Source: Nemertoderma westbladi
Taxonomy: Eukaryota; Xenacoelomorpha; Nemertodermatida; Nemertodermatidae
Length of the DNA stretch: 23,161 nt
Assembly (NCBI GenBank): GCA_032718475.1
Contig: JAUCBJ010004988.1
Coordinates: forward strand, 1 to 23,161
Direction: 5' to 3'
This document shows positions 7,571 through 18,276 of the stretch, one piece after another. Each line of letters begins with the position of its first letter. Positions within the stretch are counted from its first letter, which is position 1. The position numbers and the translations under genes were made by a program. The notes under the pieces are model-generated. The model was not told the origin of the DNA and ran no database searches. It saw nothing but the letters and a program-made list of their open reading frames with translations.

Positions 7571-10500
7571 TAACGAATTATTGTAGTCGTACTCTCAGTA
7601 TAACGAATTATTGTAGTCGTACTCAGTGTTATAACGAATTATTGTAGTCGTACTCTCAGTATAACGAATTATTGTAGTCGTACTCAGTGTTATAACGAAT
7701 TATTGTAGTCGTACTCTCAGTATAACGAATTATTGTAGTCGTACTCTCAGTATAACGAATTATTGTAGTCGTACTCTCAGTATAACGAATTATTGTAGTC
7801 GTACTCTCAGTATAACGAATTATTGTAGTCGTACTCAGTGTTATAACGAATTATTGTAGTCGTACTCTCAGTATAACGAATTATTGTAGTCGTACTCTCA
7901 GTATAACGAATTATTGTAGTCGTACTCTCAGTATAACGAATTATTGTAGTCGTACTCAGTGTTATAACGAATTATTGTAGTCGTACTCTCAGTATAACGA
8001 ATTATTGTAGTCGTACTCTCAGTATAACGAATTATTGTAGTCGTACTCTCAGTATAACGAATTATTGTAGTCGTACTCAGTGTTATAACGAATTATTGTA
8101 GTCGTACTCCGTGTTATAACGAATATTGTAGTCCTACTCAGTATAACGAATTATTGTAGTCGTACTCAGTGTTATATCGAATTATTGTAGTCGTACTCTC
8201 AGTATAACGAATTATTGTAGTCGTACTCTCAGTATAACGAATTATTGTAGTCGTACTCAGTGTTATAACGAATTATTGTAGTCGTACTCTCAGTATAACG
8301 AATTATTGTAGTCGTACTCTCAGTATAACGAATTATTGTAGTCGTACTCTCAGTATAACGAATTATTGTAGTCGTACTCTCAGTATAACGAATTATTGTA
8401 GTCGTACTCAGTGTTATAACGAATTATTGTAGTCGTACTCTCAGTATAACGGATTATTGTAGTCGTACTCAGTATAACGAATTATTGTAGTCGTACTCAG
8501 TGTTATAACGAATTATTGTAGTCGTACTCTCAGTATAACGAATTATTGTAGTCGTACTCTCAGTATAACGAATTATTGTAGTCGTACTCTCAGTATAACG
8601 AATTATTGTAGTCGTACTCAGTGTTATAACGAATTATTGTAGTCGTACTCTCAGTATAACGAATTATTGTAGTCGTACTCTCAGTATAACGAATTATTGT
8701 AGTCGTACTCTCAGTATAACGAATTATTGTAGTCGTACTCTCAGTATAACGAATTATTGTAGTCGTACTCAGTGTTATAACGAATTATTGTAGTCGTACT
8801 CTCAGTATAACGGATTATTGTAGTCGTACTCAGTATAACGAATTATTGTAGTCGTACTCAGTGTTATAACGAATTATTGTAGTCGTACTCAGTGTTATAA
8901 CGAATTATTGTAGTCGTACTCTCAGTATAACGAATTATTGTAGTCGTACTCTCAGTATAACGAATTATTGTAGTCGTACTCTCAGTATAACGAATTATTG
9001 TAGTCGTACTCTCAGTATAACGAATTATTGTAGTCGTACTCTCAGTATAACGAATTATTGTAGTCGTACTCAGTGTTATAACGAATTATTGTAGTCGTAC
9101 TCCGTGTTATAACGAATATTGTAGTCCTACTCAGTATAACGAATTATTGTAGTCGTACTCAGTGTTATATCGAATTATTGTAGTCGTACTCAGTGTTATA
9201 TCGAATTATTGTAGTCGTACTCAGTGTTATAACGAATTATTGTAGTCGTACTCTCAGTATAACGAATTATTGTAGTCGTACTCAGTATAACGAATTATTG
9301 TAGTCGTACTCAGTGCTATAACAAATTATTGTAGGTGTACTCAGTGTTATAACGAATTATTGTAGTCGTACTCAATGTTATAACGAATTATTGTAGTCGT
9401 ACTCAGTGTTATAACGAATTATTGTAGTCGTACTCAGTATAACGAATTATTGTAGTCGTACTCAGTGTTATAACGAATTATTGTAGTCGTACACTCAGTA
9501 TAACGAATTATTGTAGTCGTACTCAGTGTTATAACGAATTATTGTAGTCCTACTCAGTATAACGAATTATTGTAGCCCCACTCAGTGTTATAACGAATTA
9601 TTGTAGTCGTACTCAATGTTATAACGAATTATTGTAGTCGTACTCAGTGTTACAACGAATTATTGTAGTCGTACTCAGTGTTACAACGAATTATTGTAGT
9701 CGTACTCTCAGTATAACGAATTATTGTAGTCGTACTCAATGTTATAACGAATTATTGTAGTCGTACTCAGTGTTACAACGAATTATTGTAGCCCCACTCA
9801 GTGTTATAACGAATTATTGTAGTCGTACTCAATGTTATAACGAATTATTGTAGTCGTACTCAGTGTTATAACGAATTATTGTAGTCGTACACTCAGTATA
9901 ACGAATTATTGTAGTCGTACTCAGTGTTATAACGAATTATTGTTGTCGTACTCTCAGTATAACGAATTATTGTAGTCGTACTTAGTGTTATACGAATTAT
10001 TGTAGTCCTACTCAGTATAACGAATTATTGTAGTCCTACTCAGTATAACGAATTATTGTAGTCCCACTCAGTGTTATAACGAATTATTGTAGTCGTACTC
10101 AATGTTATAACGAATTATTGTAGTCGTACTCAGTGTTACAACGAATTATTGTAGTCGTACTCTCAGTATAACGAATTATTGTAGTCGTACTCAATGTTAT
10201 AACGAATTATTGTAGTCGTACTCAGTGTTACAACGAATTATTGTAGTCGTACTCTCAGTATAACGAATTATTGTAGTCCTACTCAGTATAACGAATTATT
10301 GTAGTCCTACTCAGTATAACGAATTATTGTAGTCCCACTCAGTGTTATAACGAATTATTGTAGTCGTACTCAGTGTTATAACGAATTATTGTAGTCGTAC
10401 TCAGTGTTATAACGAATTATTGTAGTCGTACTCAATGTTATAACGAATTATTGTAGTCGTACTCAGTGTTACAACGAATTATTGTAGTCGTACTCAGTGT

Positions 10501-10760
10501 TATAACGAATTATTGTAGTCGTACTCTCAGTATAACGAATTATTGTAGTCGTACTCAGTGTTATAACGAATTATTGTAGTCGTACTCTCAGTATAACGAA
10601 TTATTGTAGTCGTACTCTCAGTATAACGAATTATTGTAGTCGTACTCTCAGTATAACGAATTATTGTAGTCGTACTCTCAGTATAACGAATTATTGTAGT
10701 CGTACTCAGTGTTATAACGAATTATTGTAGTCGTACTCTCAGTATAACGAATTATTGTAG
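7571..10760. repeat. 30/31-bp minisatellite, about 104 copies, in ARIH2 last intron
   Basis: The unit is AACGAATTATTGTAGTCGTA followed by CTCTCAGTAT (30 bp) or CTCAGTGTTAT (31 bp). The two forms are mixed in patterned order. The left part (to about 9090) is homogeneous and shows higher-order copies: the rare GGATTATTG variant recurs 361 bp apart (8451 and 8812, 12 units), and the rare CTCCGTGTTATAACGAATATTG variant 993 bp apart (about 8108 and 9101). The right part is more diverged (ACAACG, TAGCCCCA, AGTCCTAC), with the TAGCCCCA variant 216 bp apart (7 units). There are no spacers and no coding potential. The array accounts for about 61 percent of the intron and ends about 200 bp before the last-exon acceptor. 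Confidence 0.95.
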
Positions 10761-10793
10761 TTTTTTATATGTTTTAACATCCATAGATTGTAT

Positions 10794-10930
10794 AAATTAT
10801 TAAGTAATTTAAACAGGACTTAGGATGACCCAACAATATAGCAAATCTCTAGCAAATTCATTTTTTCCGCTCCATTTGCTATAGATTTGGTGATTGGCCA
10901 AAATGTCCTGTTTAAATTACTTAATAATTT
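10794..10930. repeat. 137-bp inverted repeat element between minisatellite and last ARIH2 exon
   Basis: AAATTATTAAGTAATTTAAA (start of the left arm, 10794-10819) and the right arm 10905-10930 are perfect 26-bp reverse complements (AAACAGGAC / GTCCTGTTT at the inner ends). Inside, GCAAATCT and ATTTGCTATAGATTT form a weaker second inversion. TTATTGTAGTTTTT occurs on both outer sides (10752-10765 and 10929-10942). It is either a small inserted element or a remnant of the original intron end. It could fold next to the polypyrimidine tract of the last exon. Confidence 0.65.
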
Positions 10931-10961
10931 ATTGTAGTTTTTCTGTCATTTTTTTTTTCAG

Positions 10962-11036
10962 AAAATTGAAATTCAAGTGGCTGCGGTTGCTAACTCACGG
11001 AAAGGGCTCCTTAGGGAATTCAGTGAATGTCGGTAA
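10962..11036 (+). CDS. ARIH2: ARIH2, last coding exon and stop
   Basis: A short exon of 24 codons plus stop follows a strong polypyrimidine tract and acceptor (TTTTTTTTTCAG, to 10961). In phase 0, as required by the upstream exon, it reads KIEIQVAAVANSRKGLLREF then SECR and stops at TAA 11034-11036. The family's last residues have the pattern E-x-Q-x-x-x-A-x-x-x-R-x-x-LL-[KR]-[DE]-F, which this fits in spacing and length. Identity is low apart from that pattern, so the call rests on position, phase, splice site and length together. A longer frame of 87 codons overlaps it in another phase (10894-11157) but crosses the acceptor and has no recognisable content. Confidence 0.78.
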   Translation, partial: KIEIQVAAVANSRKGLLREFSECR

Positions 11037-11384
11037 CCATGGAGATTTAGCCGAAGCCAATGAAGAAGTTATGTCAACTTCCAGAATTTGCTGCAATAAT
11101 TATAAAGTTTACTTAACGAATCGTCTGGTTACGTTTGAAGTGATATATATATTATAAACTTTTAGACAACTGCGGCTTTATATTCAATGCAACGTTTTTT
11201 TAATTTGATAAATTTACCAAATTATTTATAGGCGATAATAACAATACAAATATATTATCTATCAACTCAAGTCGACAATAACTAATCTTATCAAGTGCTA
11301 GTACGTAATTGTACTCATAAATTGAAATTTAATTAAATAAGATTTTATATTTTTCAATTAACTGTTTCAGTGGAAATGCTATCA
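11037..11384 (+). other. Presumed ARIH2 3' UTR and flank
   Basis: AT-rich sequence after the ARIH2 stop with no other gene signal. The best poly(A) signal candidate is ATTAAA at 11332-11337; a canonical AATAAA does not occur between the stop and this point. The extent of the UTR is inferred. Confidence 0.4.
11332..11337 (+). terminator. Candidate poly(A) signal ATTAAA for ARIH2
   Basis: The common variant ATTAAA lies about 300 bp after the stop, followed within 30 bp by T-rich sequence. It is one weak hexamer in AT-rich DNA, so it may be coincidental. Confidence 0.25.
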
Positions 11385-11580
11385 AATGCTTTGTATGGAG
11401 TCCCTCTGTGTGGTGGCGGGGTAGTTTTCGGTTCGAATCCCGCCAGGTTCCATTCAGCTTTTCATCCACTGGTGTCGATAAGATGAGAACCAGTTGAATT
11501 ACTACTGGGGGGCAAAACAACTTGGGTCTTTGTTTTGTACTCACCCGTTGTTTAGGGTCTGAAGTGCAAATGGGCTTAGC
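11385..11580 (+). mobile_element. tRNA-derived SINE
   Basis: GGTTCGAATCC (11430-11440) is a perfect RNA polymerase III B box, set between GGCGGG and CCCGCC as in a tRNA T-arm, and TGGTGGCGGGGTAG upstream could be a weak A box. The body that follows contains TTTTCATCCACTGGTGTCGA, then GAGAACCAGTTG, then ACTACTGGGGGGC and CAACTTGGG. A core of the form TCATCC-x-GGTGTCGATAAGATGAGAACC-x-ACTGGGG is known to me from SINEs shared among molluscs, echinoderms and other marine animals. A true tRNA gene is excluded because no acceptor or anticodon arms fold. The ends are approximate. Confidence 0.65.
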
Positions 11581-11715
11581 AGAATTCCCACCCCACCAAT
11601 TGATGCATTGGCAGAATTTCTCCTGCTGACTTTGTTACTAACGTCCATCCATTTCCAATGTCATTTTACTTCATGGAAAATCCGATTCATGACAAATTCG
11701 ATGTTCTTGGATACA
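11581..11715 (+). other. Unassigned flank between SINE and minisatellite
   Basis: Possibly the SINE tail; no clear feature. Confidence 0.3.
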
Positions 11716-14700
11716 GTTATGTCAATATTATATTGATATCGATGTTATATTGCTATCGATGTTATATTGCTATTGAAGTTATATTGATATCGATGTTATA
11801 TTGATATCGATATTATATTGCTATTGAAGTTATATTGATATCGATGTTATATTGATATCGATGTTATACTGATATCGATGTTATATTGATATCGATGTTA
11901 TATTGATATTGAAGTTATATTGATATCGATGTTATATTGATATCGATGTTATATTGATATCGATGTTATATTGATATCGATGTTATATTGATATCGATGT
12001 TATATTGATATCGATGTTATATTGATATCGATGTTATATTGATATCGATGTTATATTGATATCGATGTTATATTGATATCGATGTTATATTGATATCGAT
12101 GTTATATTGATATCGATGTTATATTGATATCGATGTTATATTGATATCGATGTTATATTGATATCGATGTTATATTGATATCGATGTTATATTGATATCG
12201 ATGTTATATTGATATCGATGTTATATTGATATCGATGTTATATTGATATCGATGTTATATTGCTATTGAAGTTATATTGATATCGATGTTATATTGATAT
12301 CGATGTTATATTGATATCGATGTTATATTGCTATTGAAGTTATATTGATATCGATGTTATATTGATATCGATGTTATATTGATATCGATGTTATATTGAT
12401 ATCGATGTTATATTGCTATTGAAGTTATATTGATATCGATCGATGTTATATTGATATCGATGTTATATTGATATCGATGTTATATTGATATCAATGTTAT
12501 ATTGCTATTGAAGTTATATTGATATCGATGTTATATTGATATCGATGTTATATTGATATCGATGTTATATTGCTATTGAAGTTATATTGATATCGATGTT
12601 ATATTGATATCGATGTTATATTGATATCGATGTTATATTGCTATTGAAGTTATATTGATATCGATCGATGTTATATTGATATCGATGTTATATTGCTATT
12701 GAAGTTATATTGATATCGATGTTATATTGATATCGATGTTATATTGATATCGATGTTATATTGATATCGATGTTATATTGCTATTGAAGTTATATTGATA
12801 TCGATGTTATATTGATATCGATGTTATATTGATATCGATGTTATATTGCTATTGAAGTTATATTGATATCGATCGATGTTATATTGATATCGATGTTATA
12901 TTGATATCGATGTTATATTGATATCGATGTTATATTGCTATTGAAGTTATATTGATATCGATGTTATATTGATATCGATGTTATATTGATATCGATGTTA
13001 TATTGCTATTGAAGTTATATTGATATCGATGTTATATTGATATCGATGTTATATTGATATCGATGTTATATTGATATCGATGTTATATTGATATCGATGT
13101 TATACTGATATCGATGTTATATTGATATCGATGTTATATTGATATTGAAGTTATATTGATATCGATGTTATATTGATATCGATGTTATATTGATATCGAT
13201 GTTATATTGATATCGATGTTATATTGATATCGATGTTATATTGATATCGATGTTATATTGATATCGATGTTATATTGATATCGATGTTATATTGATATCG
13301 ATGTTATATTGATATCGATGTTATATTGCTATTGAAGTTATATTGATATCGATGTTATATTGATATCGATGTTATATTGATATCGATGTTATATTGATAT
13401 CGATGTTATATTGATATCGATGTTATATTGATATCGATGTTATATTGCTATTGAAGTTATATTGATATCGATGTTATATTGATATCGATGTTATATTGAT
13501 ATCGATGTTATATTGATATCGATGTTATATTGATATCGATGTTATATTGATATCGATGTTATATTGATATCGATGTTATATTGATATCGATGTTATATTG
13601 ATATCGATGTTATATTGCTATTGAAGTTATATTGATATCGATGTTATATTGATATCGATGTTATATTGATATCGATGTTATATTGATATCGATGTTATAT
13701 TGCTATTGAAGTTATATTGATATCGATGTTATATTGATATCGATGTTATATTGATATCGATGTTATATTGCTATTGAAGTTATATTGATATCGATGTTAT
13801 ATTGATATCGATGTTATATTGATATCGATGTTATATTGATATCGATGTTATATAGATATCGATGTTATATTGCTATTGAAGTTATATTGATATCGATCGA
13901 TGTTATATTGATATCGATGTTATATTGATATCGATGTTATATTGATATCAATGTTATATTGCTATTGAAGTTATATTGATATCGATGTTATATTGATATC
14001 GATGTTATATTGATATCGATGTTATATTGATATCGATGTTATATTGCTATTGAAGTTATATTGATATCGATCGATGTTATATTGATATCGATGTTATATT
14101 GATATCGATGTTATATTGATATCAATGTTATATTGCTATTGAAGTTATATTGATATCGATGTTATATTGATATCGATGTTATATTGATATCGATGTTATA
14201 TTGCTATTGAAGTTATATTGATATCGATGTTATATTGATATCAATGTTATATTGATATCGATGTTATATTGCTATTGAAGTTATATTGATATCGATCGAT
14301 GTTATATTGATATCAATGTTATATTGATATCGATGTTATATTGCTATTGAAGTTATATTGATATCGATGTTATATTGATATCGATGTTATATTGATATCG
14401 ATGTTATATTGATATCGATGTTATATTGCTATTGAAGTTATATTGATATCGATGTTATATTGATATCGATGTTATATTGATATCGATGTTATATTGCTAT
14501 TGAAGTTATATTGATATCGATCGATGATATATTGATATCGATGTTATATTGATATCGATGTTATACTGATATCGATGTTATATTGATATCGATGTTATAT
14601 TGCTATTGAAGTTATATTGATATCGATGTTATATTGATATCGATGTTATATTGATATCGATGTTATATTGCTATTGAAGTTATATTGATATCGATGTTAT

Positions 14701-15127
14701 ATTGATATCGATGTTATATTGATATCGATGTTATATTGATATCGATGTTATATTGATATCGATGTTATATTGCTATTGAAGTTATATTGATATCGATGTT
14801 ATATTGATATCGATGTTATATTGATATCGATGTTATATTGATATCGATGTTATATTGATATCGATGTTATATTGCTATTGAAGTTATATTGATATCGATG
14901 TTATATTGATATCGATGTTATATTGATATCGATGTTATATTGATATCGATGTTATATTGATATCGATGTTATATTGCTATTGAAGTTATATTGATATCGA
15001 TGTTATATTGATATCGATGTTATATTGATATCGATGTTATATTGATATCGATGTTATATTGATATCGATGTTATATTGATATCGATGTTATATTGCTATT
15101 GAAGTTATATTGATATCGATGTTATAT
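11716..15127. repeat. 17-bp minisatellite, about 200 copies
   Basis: The main unit is GATATCGATGTTATATT (17 bp), with overlapping palindromes GATATC and ATCGAT. A second type, GCTATTGAAGTTATATT, is inserted every four to ten units, and a third carries an extra 4 bp (GATATCGATCGATG, for example near 12438, 12662, 12872, 13896, 14068, 14294 and 14520). Recurring blocks show higher-order structure: the rare TATACTGATATCGATG variant at 11865 recurs at 13101, 1236 bp away, which equals 72 units plus three 4-bp insertions, and exactly three such insertions lie between. It is non-coding and very AT-rich. It lies downstream of ARIH2, between two SINEs. Confidence 0.95.
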
Positions 15128-15244
15128 GGATATGGAATTTCTGTGAATAAATATATGATCCGCAAAATAAATTTTTATTTATTTTTATTTTTTGGGTTAG
15201 ACAAAGTGATATAGAATCTAAAGTAGGCCTAATAAATGGGAGAT
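15128..15244 (+). other. AT-rich flank of the 17-bp array
   Basis: Contains AATAAATTTTTATTTATTT and the first TAGGCCTA word of the window (15224-15231). No gene seen. Confidence 0.4.
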
Positions 15245-15545
15245 TCTTTTAGGCTCGTTAAGCCAAGGAATGCCTGTTCACCACCATGAGTGATCTTCCA
15301 CAGTAAACCCGTCCACTATGTTTCCCAAGTTGCTTTGGTTCCTATTTACGGACCACTGAAGGATGAAAGCCGGGGTTGGGCACGGCTGCTGCATTTAAAG
15401 CACTGCGCCCAAACAGTGCTGCCCCTCTAGGGATCGAACCAGGGCTTGCTAACGTAGTGTAGTTCGGATTGATTACGAATAACTTTTTAGTTTCATGCCA
15501 TCGAATCGACCAAGGCCTATCATTAAATTGATGGCCCAACGAACT
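15245..15545 (-). mobile_element. tRNA-derived SINE, reverse orientation
   Basis: On the minus strand TGGTTCGATCCC (15430-15441) is a B box. It is followed by GGGCGCAGTGC, TGCAGCAGCCGTGCCCAACC and then CGGCTTTCATCC, TGGTCCGTAAATAGGAACC and CAACTTGGG. The last group lines up with the core of the other SINE at about 11455-11520 (TTTTCATCC, TGGTGTCGATAAGATGAGAACC, CAACTTGGG), so the two share a core although their heads differ. Translated stretches of this SINE body are frequent in gene models but are not protein. The 5' head is diverged and the boundaries are approximate. Confidence 0.6.
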
Positions 15546-16557
15546 GAAACCACGGCGTATCTTGGAGTTGTGGAATTTAGTGTTGGTTCATAATTCGGAT
15601 ACTAGCGAGTGTAGTGAGGATCGAAATTCTAAAAGCCACTGGGCATCACCCACTAACACCTCCACCGTCACAACCCCCCCCCCCCCCCCCCCCCCCCAGA
15701 AAAAAAATAATTGACGGATAAAAATGAAAATGTAAATCAAGTTTGCCAAATTGAAAACAACATTTTATCAATCTTCCTCATCATCATGAATTTAATTATT
15801 TTAGTGTCAAAAGACGCGCAAGACTATCCGCTTTCAATTGATATGCCGGTATGCCACGTGTGAAGAGATTTAATATGTATTTGAATGGATCGAAAATCAC
15901 TACCAATAGAAACCAAGATAAGAAATTAACGGAACACTTTATAGTGACGTTAAATCTGTAGTCGTACAGACTTCCCGCGCTTATTTAACCCGCCATTTCG
16001 ACCGTTTCCTTGTGTTTTTATTACAACAAACACACCCCGCCACTCTATTCAGGGCACCTTGTTACCCATTCGATTGTTTCTAACCCAATAATTTTTTCGC
16101 GCACCAACCATATTTAGCAACTTCGAGAAAATACGAATGAAGCACTTTTTACTATTTTTCATTGATAAAAATTTATCTATTCTGTCTGAATGCATTGGCG
16201 GCTTGGTAGGCTACATTTGAAATACTGACATTACCAACGAATGCATAACTCAATATACGAGGGCAGAATATCTGAATTTTGATCAATATATATGAGTTAC
16301 ACGGTGTTCTTTCTTTCCGACTCGTTTTTTTATCGTTTAAAGAGTATTAATTAGAGAGCAAAATAGTATTTCCGGTATTTATTGATTGAATATATAATTA
16401 AACAGTACTTTCGATAAACAATTATTTGAGAAATTGAAGCTAAAAATTAATTTTATATAAAATTGTTTGTCGTTAAAACATAAATGTGAAGGGTTTTTAA
16501 TCTAATAAAGTGGAAAAGAGGATATGTATTTAAGTATAATATTAAATAAGTAATAAT
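15546..16557 (+). other. Intergenic, no gene recognised; contains a 24-nt C tract
   Basis: AT-rich DNA with no frame of interest. The C homopolymer at 15674-15697 is preceded by ACCGTCACAA and followed by AGAAAAAAAA. Nothing else is recognisable before the 49-bp repeat. Confidence 0.5.
15674..15697. repeat. 24-nt C homopolymer
   Basis: One of four C or G runs of 20-24 nt in the window. The sequence to its left (CACCTCCACCGTCACAACC) resembles that left of the 18255 tract (CCCCCACCACAACC). The run length may be inexact in an assembly. Confidence 0.8.
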
Positions 16558-16757
16558 CCACCTTTATACTATAAAAAATGTAATAAAATAAATAACCCAG
16601 CACCGATACACTATAAAAATGTAATTATTTAATATAATAAATATCCCACCACCGATACACTATAAAAATGTAATTATTTAATATAATAAATATCCCACCA
16701 CCGATACACTATAAAAATGTAATTATTTAATATAATAAATATCCCACCACCGATATA
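16558..16757. repeat. 49-bp tandem repeat, about 4 copies
   Basis: The unit is CCACCACCGATACACTATAA, then AAATGTAATTATTTAATATA and ATAAATATC. GTAATTATTT recurs at 16621, 16670 and 16719, exactly 49 bp apart. The first copy (16558-16610) is diverged (CCACCTTTATACTATAAAA, AATAACCCAGCACCGATACAC), and the last is cut after CCACCACCGATA. Confidence 0.9.
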
Positions 16758-18254
16758 ACATCAACATTTTAATTGTGGGACTGTTATCGTTCTGTACATG
16801 TCTACTGTAATACGATATATGAGGATTGATGCTACGCTACCGGTAGGCCTAAAGGTTTATGAAACAACAGTTTCTCGTAGTCGCCCTTCACTTCTAAACT
16901 TTGGTTCACCACTTTATTGGTATCACAAATAGATTCCGCTTCAGATCTGTCATATTGTAAGTTGATTCACAACAGAGCTGCGTAACCCCATCAAACTGCT
17001 AATAATCAAATCGGCAACACAAACAGTAGTATAAACGTTTTCAGTTTTTATGGAGTGTGGCTCCTTTCATTAGTACCAGTACCGGTACGGTACTTTAGTA
17101 GGCCTAGCCGTAACTAATGTAGGAGGACTTTAATTCGGAGGACGCCAGGCCATCACAATGCAAATGTTTACCACCCTCTAACTCAGCTATACTGTATATA
17201 AGTATCATATATAACGTGTAAATGTAAAGTTACCAATAAAGTTACCAATAAATCATCTACTAATACTTTATTATTATTAAATTTAAACGTAATAAATAAT
17301 ACCACTCCCCCCATTGGAGGGCCCCTTTATAATAGTCTTGCGGTGGCGCCTAGCAGGCTGGCTGAGATAATAATGCAGCAATGCAGTTGCTTTACTTCTT
17401 ATGGGAGGGAGTGGAGCATTGTTGATTGATCATTGGCTGGCTACAATGCGTTGCGTATTGCTTAAATAAAGAAGCCCTGTCAATCCATTCTATAATCATG
17501 GTAGGACGTAGATGCGTACATACCATTACCATACAATGCGTATTAATTGTGTAGGGGTGTGGGAGCGAGTAACAATACTCTCTGACCCGTGATTGGCTCT
17601 ACTCATGCTAATAATGAACTCATCATCAGCAGTGACAATGGTTTGCTTGAGTATAGGACAAGTAAGCTTATATGGTGGCCCACAAGTAAAGTCATACAAC
17701 ACGATCGTGGGGACTTCGCGCAACACAAGACCTCATACGTACAATTTTTGGTGTAATTTCATCTGCAATTGCCCGACTTTATTTCGATTTTTATAAAAAG
17801 TCTGAAACCTACGGTACCAACTGACAGCTTAGTTTTGACCAAACTTCAGAAACCTTTCAAACTTTTGATGAACTGCATACGTACAAGTTTGGTTTAATTC
17901 ATCATTTGATTGAGCGACTTATTTCTGTTTTTATTAAATGAATCCCCCATCTTAATCTGAACCCAATCTCAACCCAAAGAAAGGCGCACAGAGGATTGAT
18001 GAAAGAAAGGTACCAACAGAAAATTTGTGTTTTAAAATAAATATGTTTTAGGCGTGGAGGCGACCCAGTACAACAGTATGTAAGACAAGACATTAAATAT
18101 GTACCTTATGCCAGCCAATCATTTTGCAAAATAACAATAAGCAAACTGTCTTATTAGTCTGGCTCATGCAATTACCCAATGCTCGAGTAGTATAGGCCTA
18201 CACCATGTCCTGGTATATAGTGTCGTTATTCAGGTACCTGCTCCCCCACCACAA
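16758..18254 (+). other. Intergenic, no gene recognised
   Basis: No coding exon can be supported. Small items: AGTACCAGTACCGGTACGGT near 17078; the short direct repeat AAAGTTACCAATA at about 17227-17250; and a diverged duplication of about 60 bp starting CATACGTACAA at 17734 and 17876 (142 bp apart). Three TAGGCCTA words occur (16844, 17099, 18193). Open frames of 63-67 codons here have no recognisable content. Confidence 0.45.
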
Positions 18255-18276
18255 CCCCCCCCCCCCCCCCCCCCCC
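18255..18276. repeat. 22-nt C homopolymer
   Basis: Preceded by CCCCCACCACAA and followed by TCTCCAAATT. See the similar tract at 15674. Confidence 0.8.

Noticed and set aside
7571-10760. CRISPR-like array of 30-bp direct repeats
   Set aside because: The units are directly adjacent, with no unique spacers, and lie in a eukaryotic intron; it is a minisatellite.
10894-11157. 87-codon + strand ORF
   Set aside because: It runs through the polypyrimidine tract and splice acceptor; the ARIH2 last exon uses another frame and explains the region better.
11385-11460. Functional tRNA gene
   Set aside because: A perfect B box is present, but no cloverleaf with acceptor and anticodon stems can be folded; the body continues as a SINE core.
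15342-15539. 65-residue minus-strand protein
   Set aside because: It is the translation of the reverse-oriented SINE, including its B-box region.
17301-17416. Possible MITE with CCACTCCCCCCAT and ATGGGAGGGAGTGG ends
   Set aside because: The inverted match is short (about 12 of 14), low in complexity, and lacks a clear target duplication.
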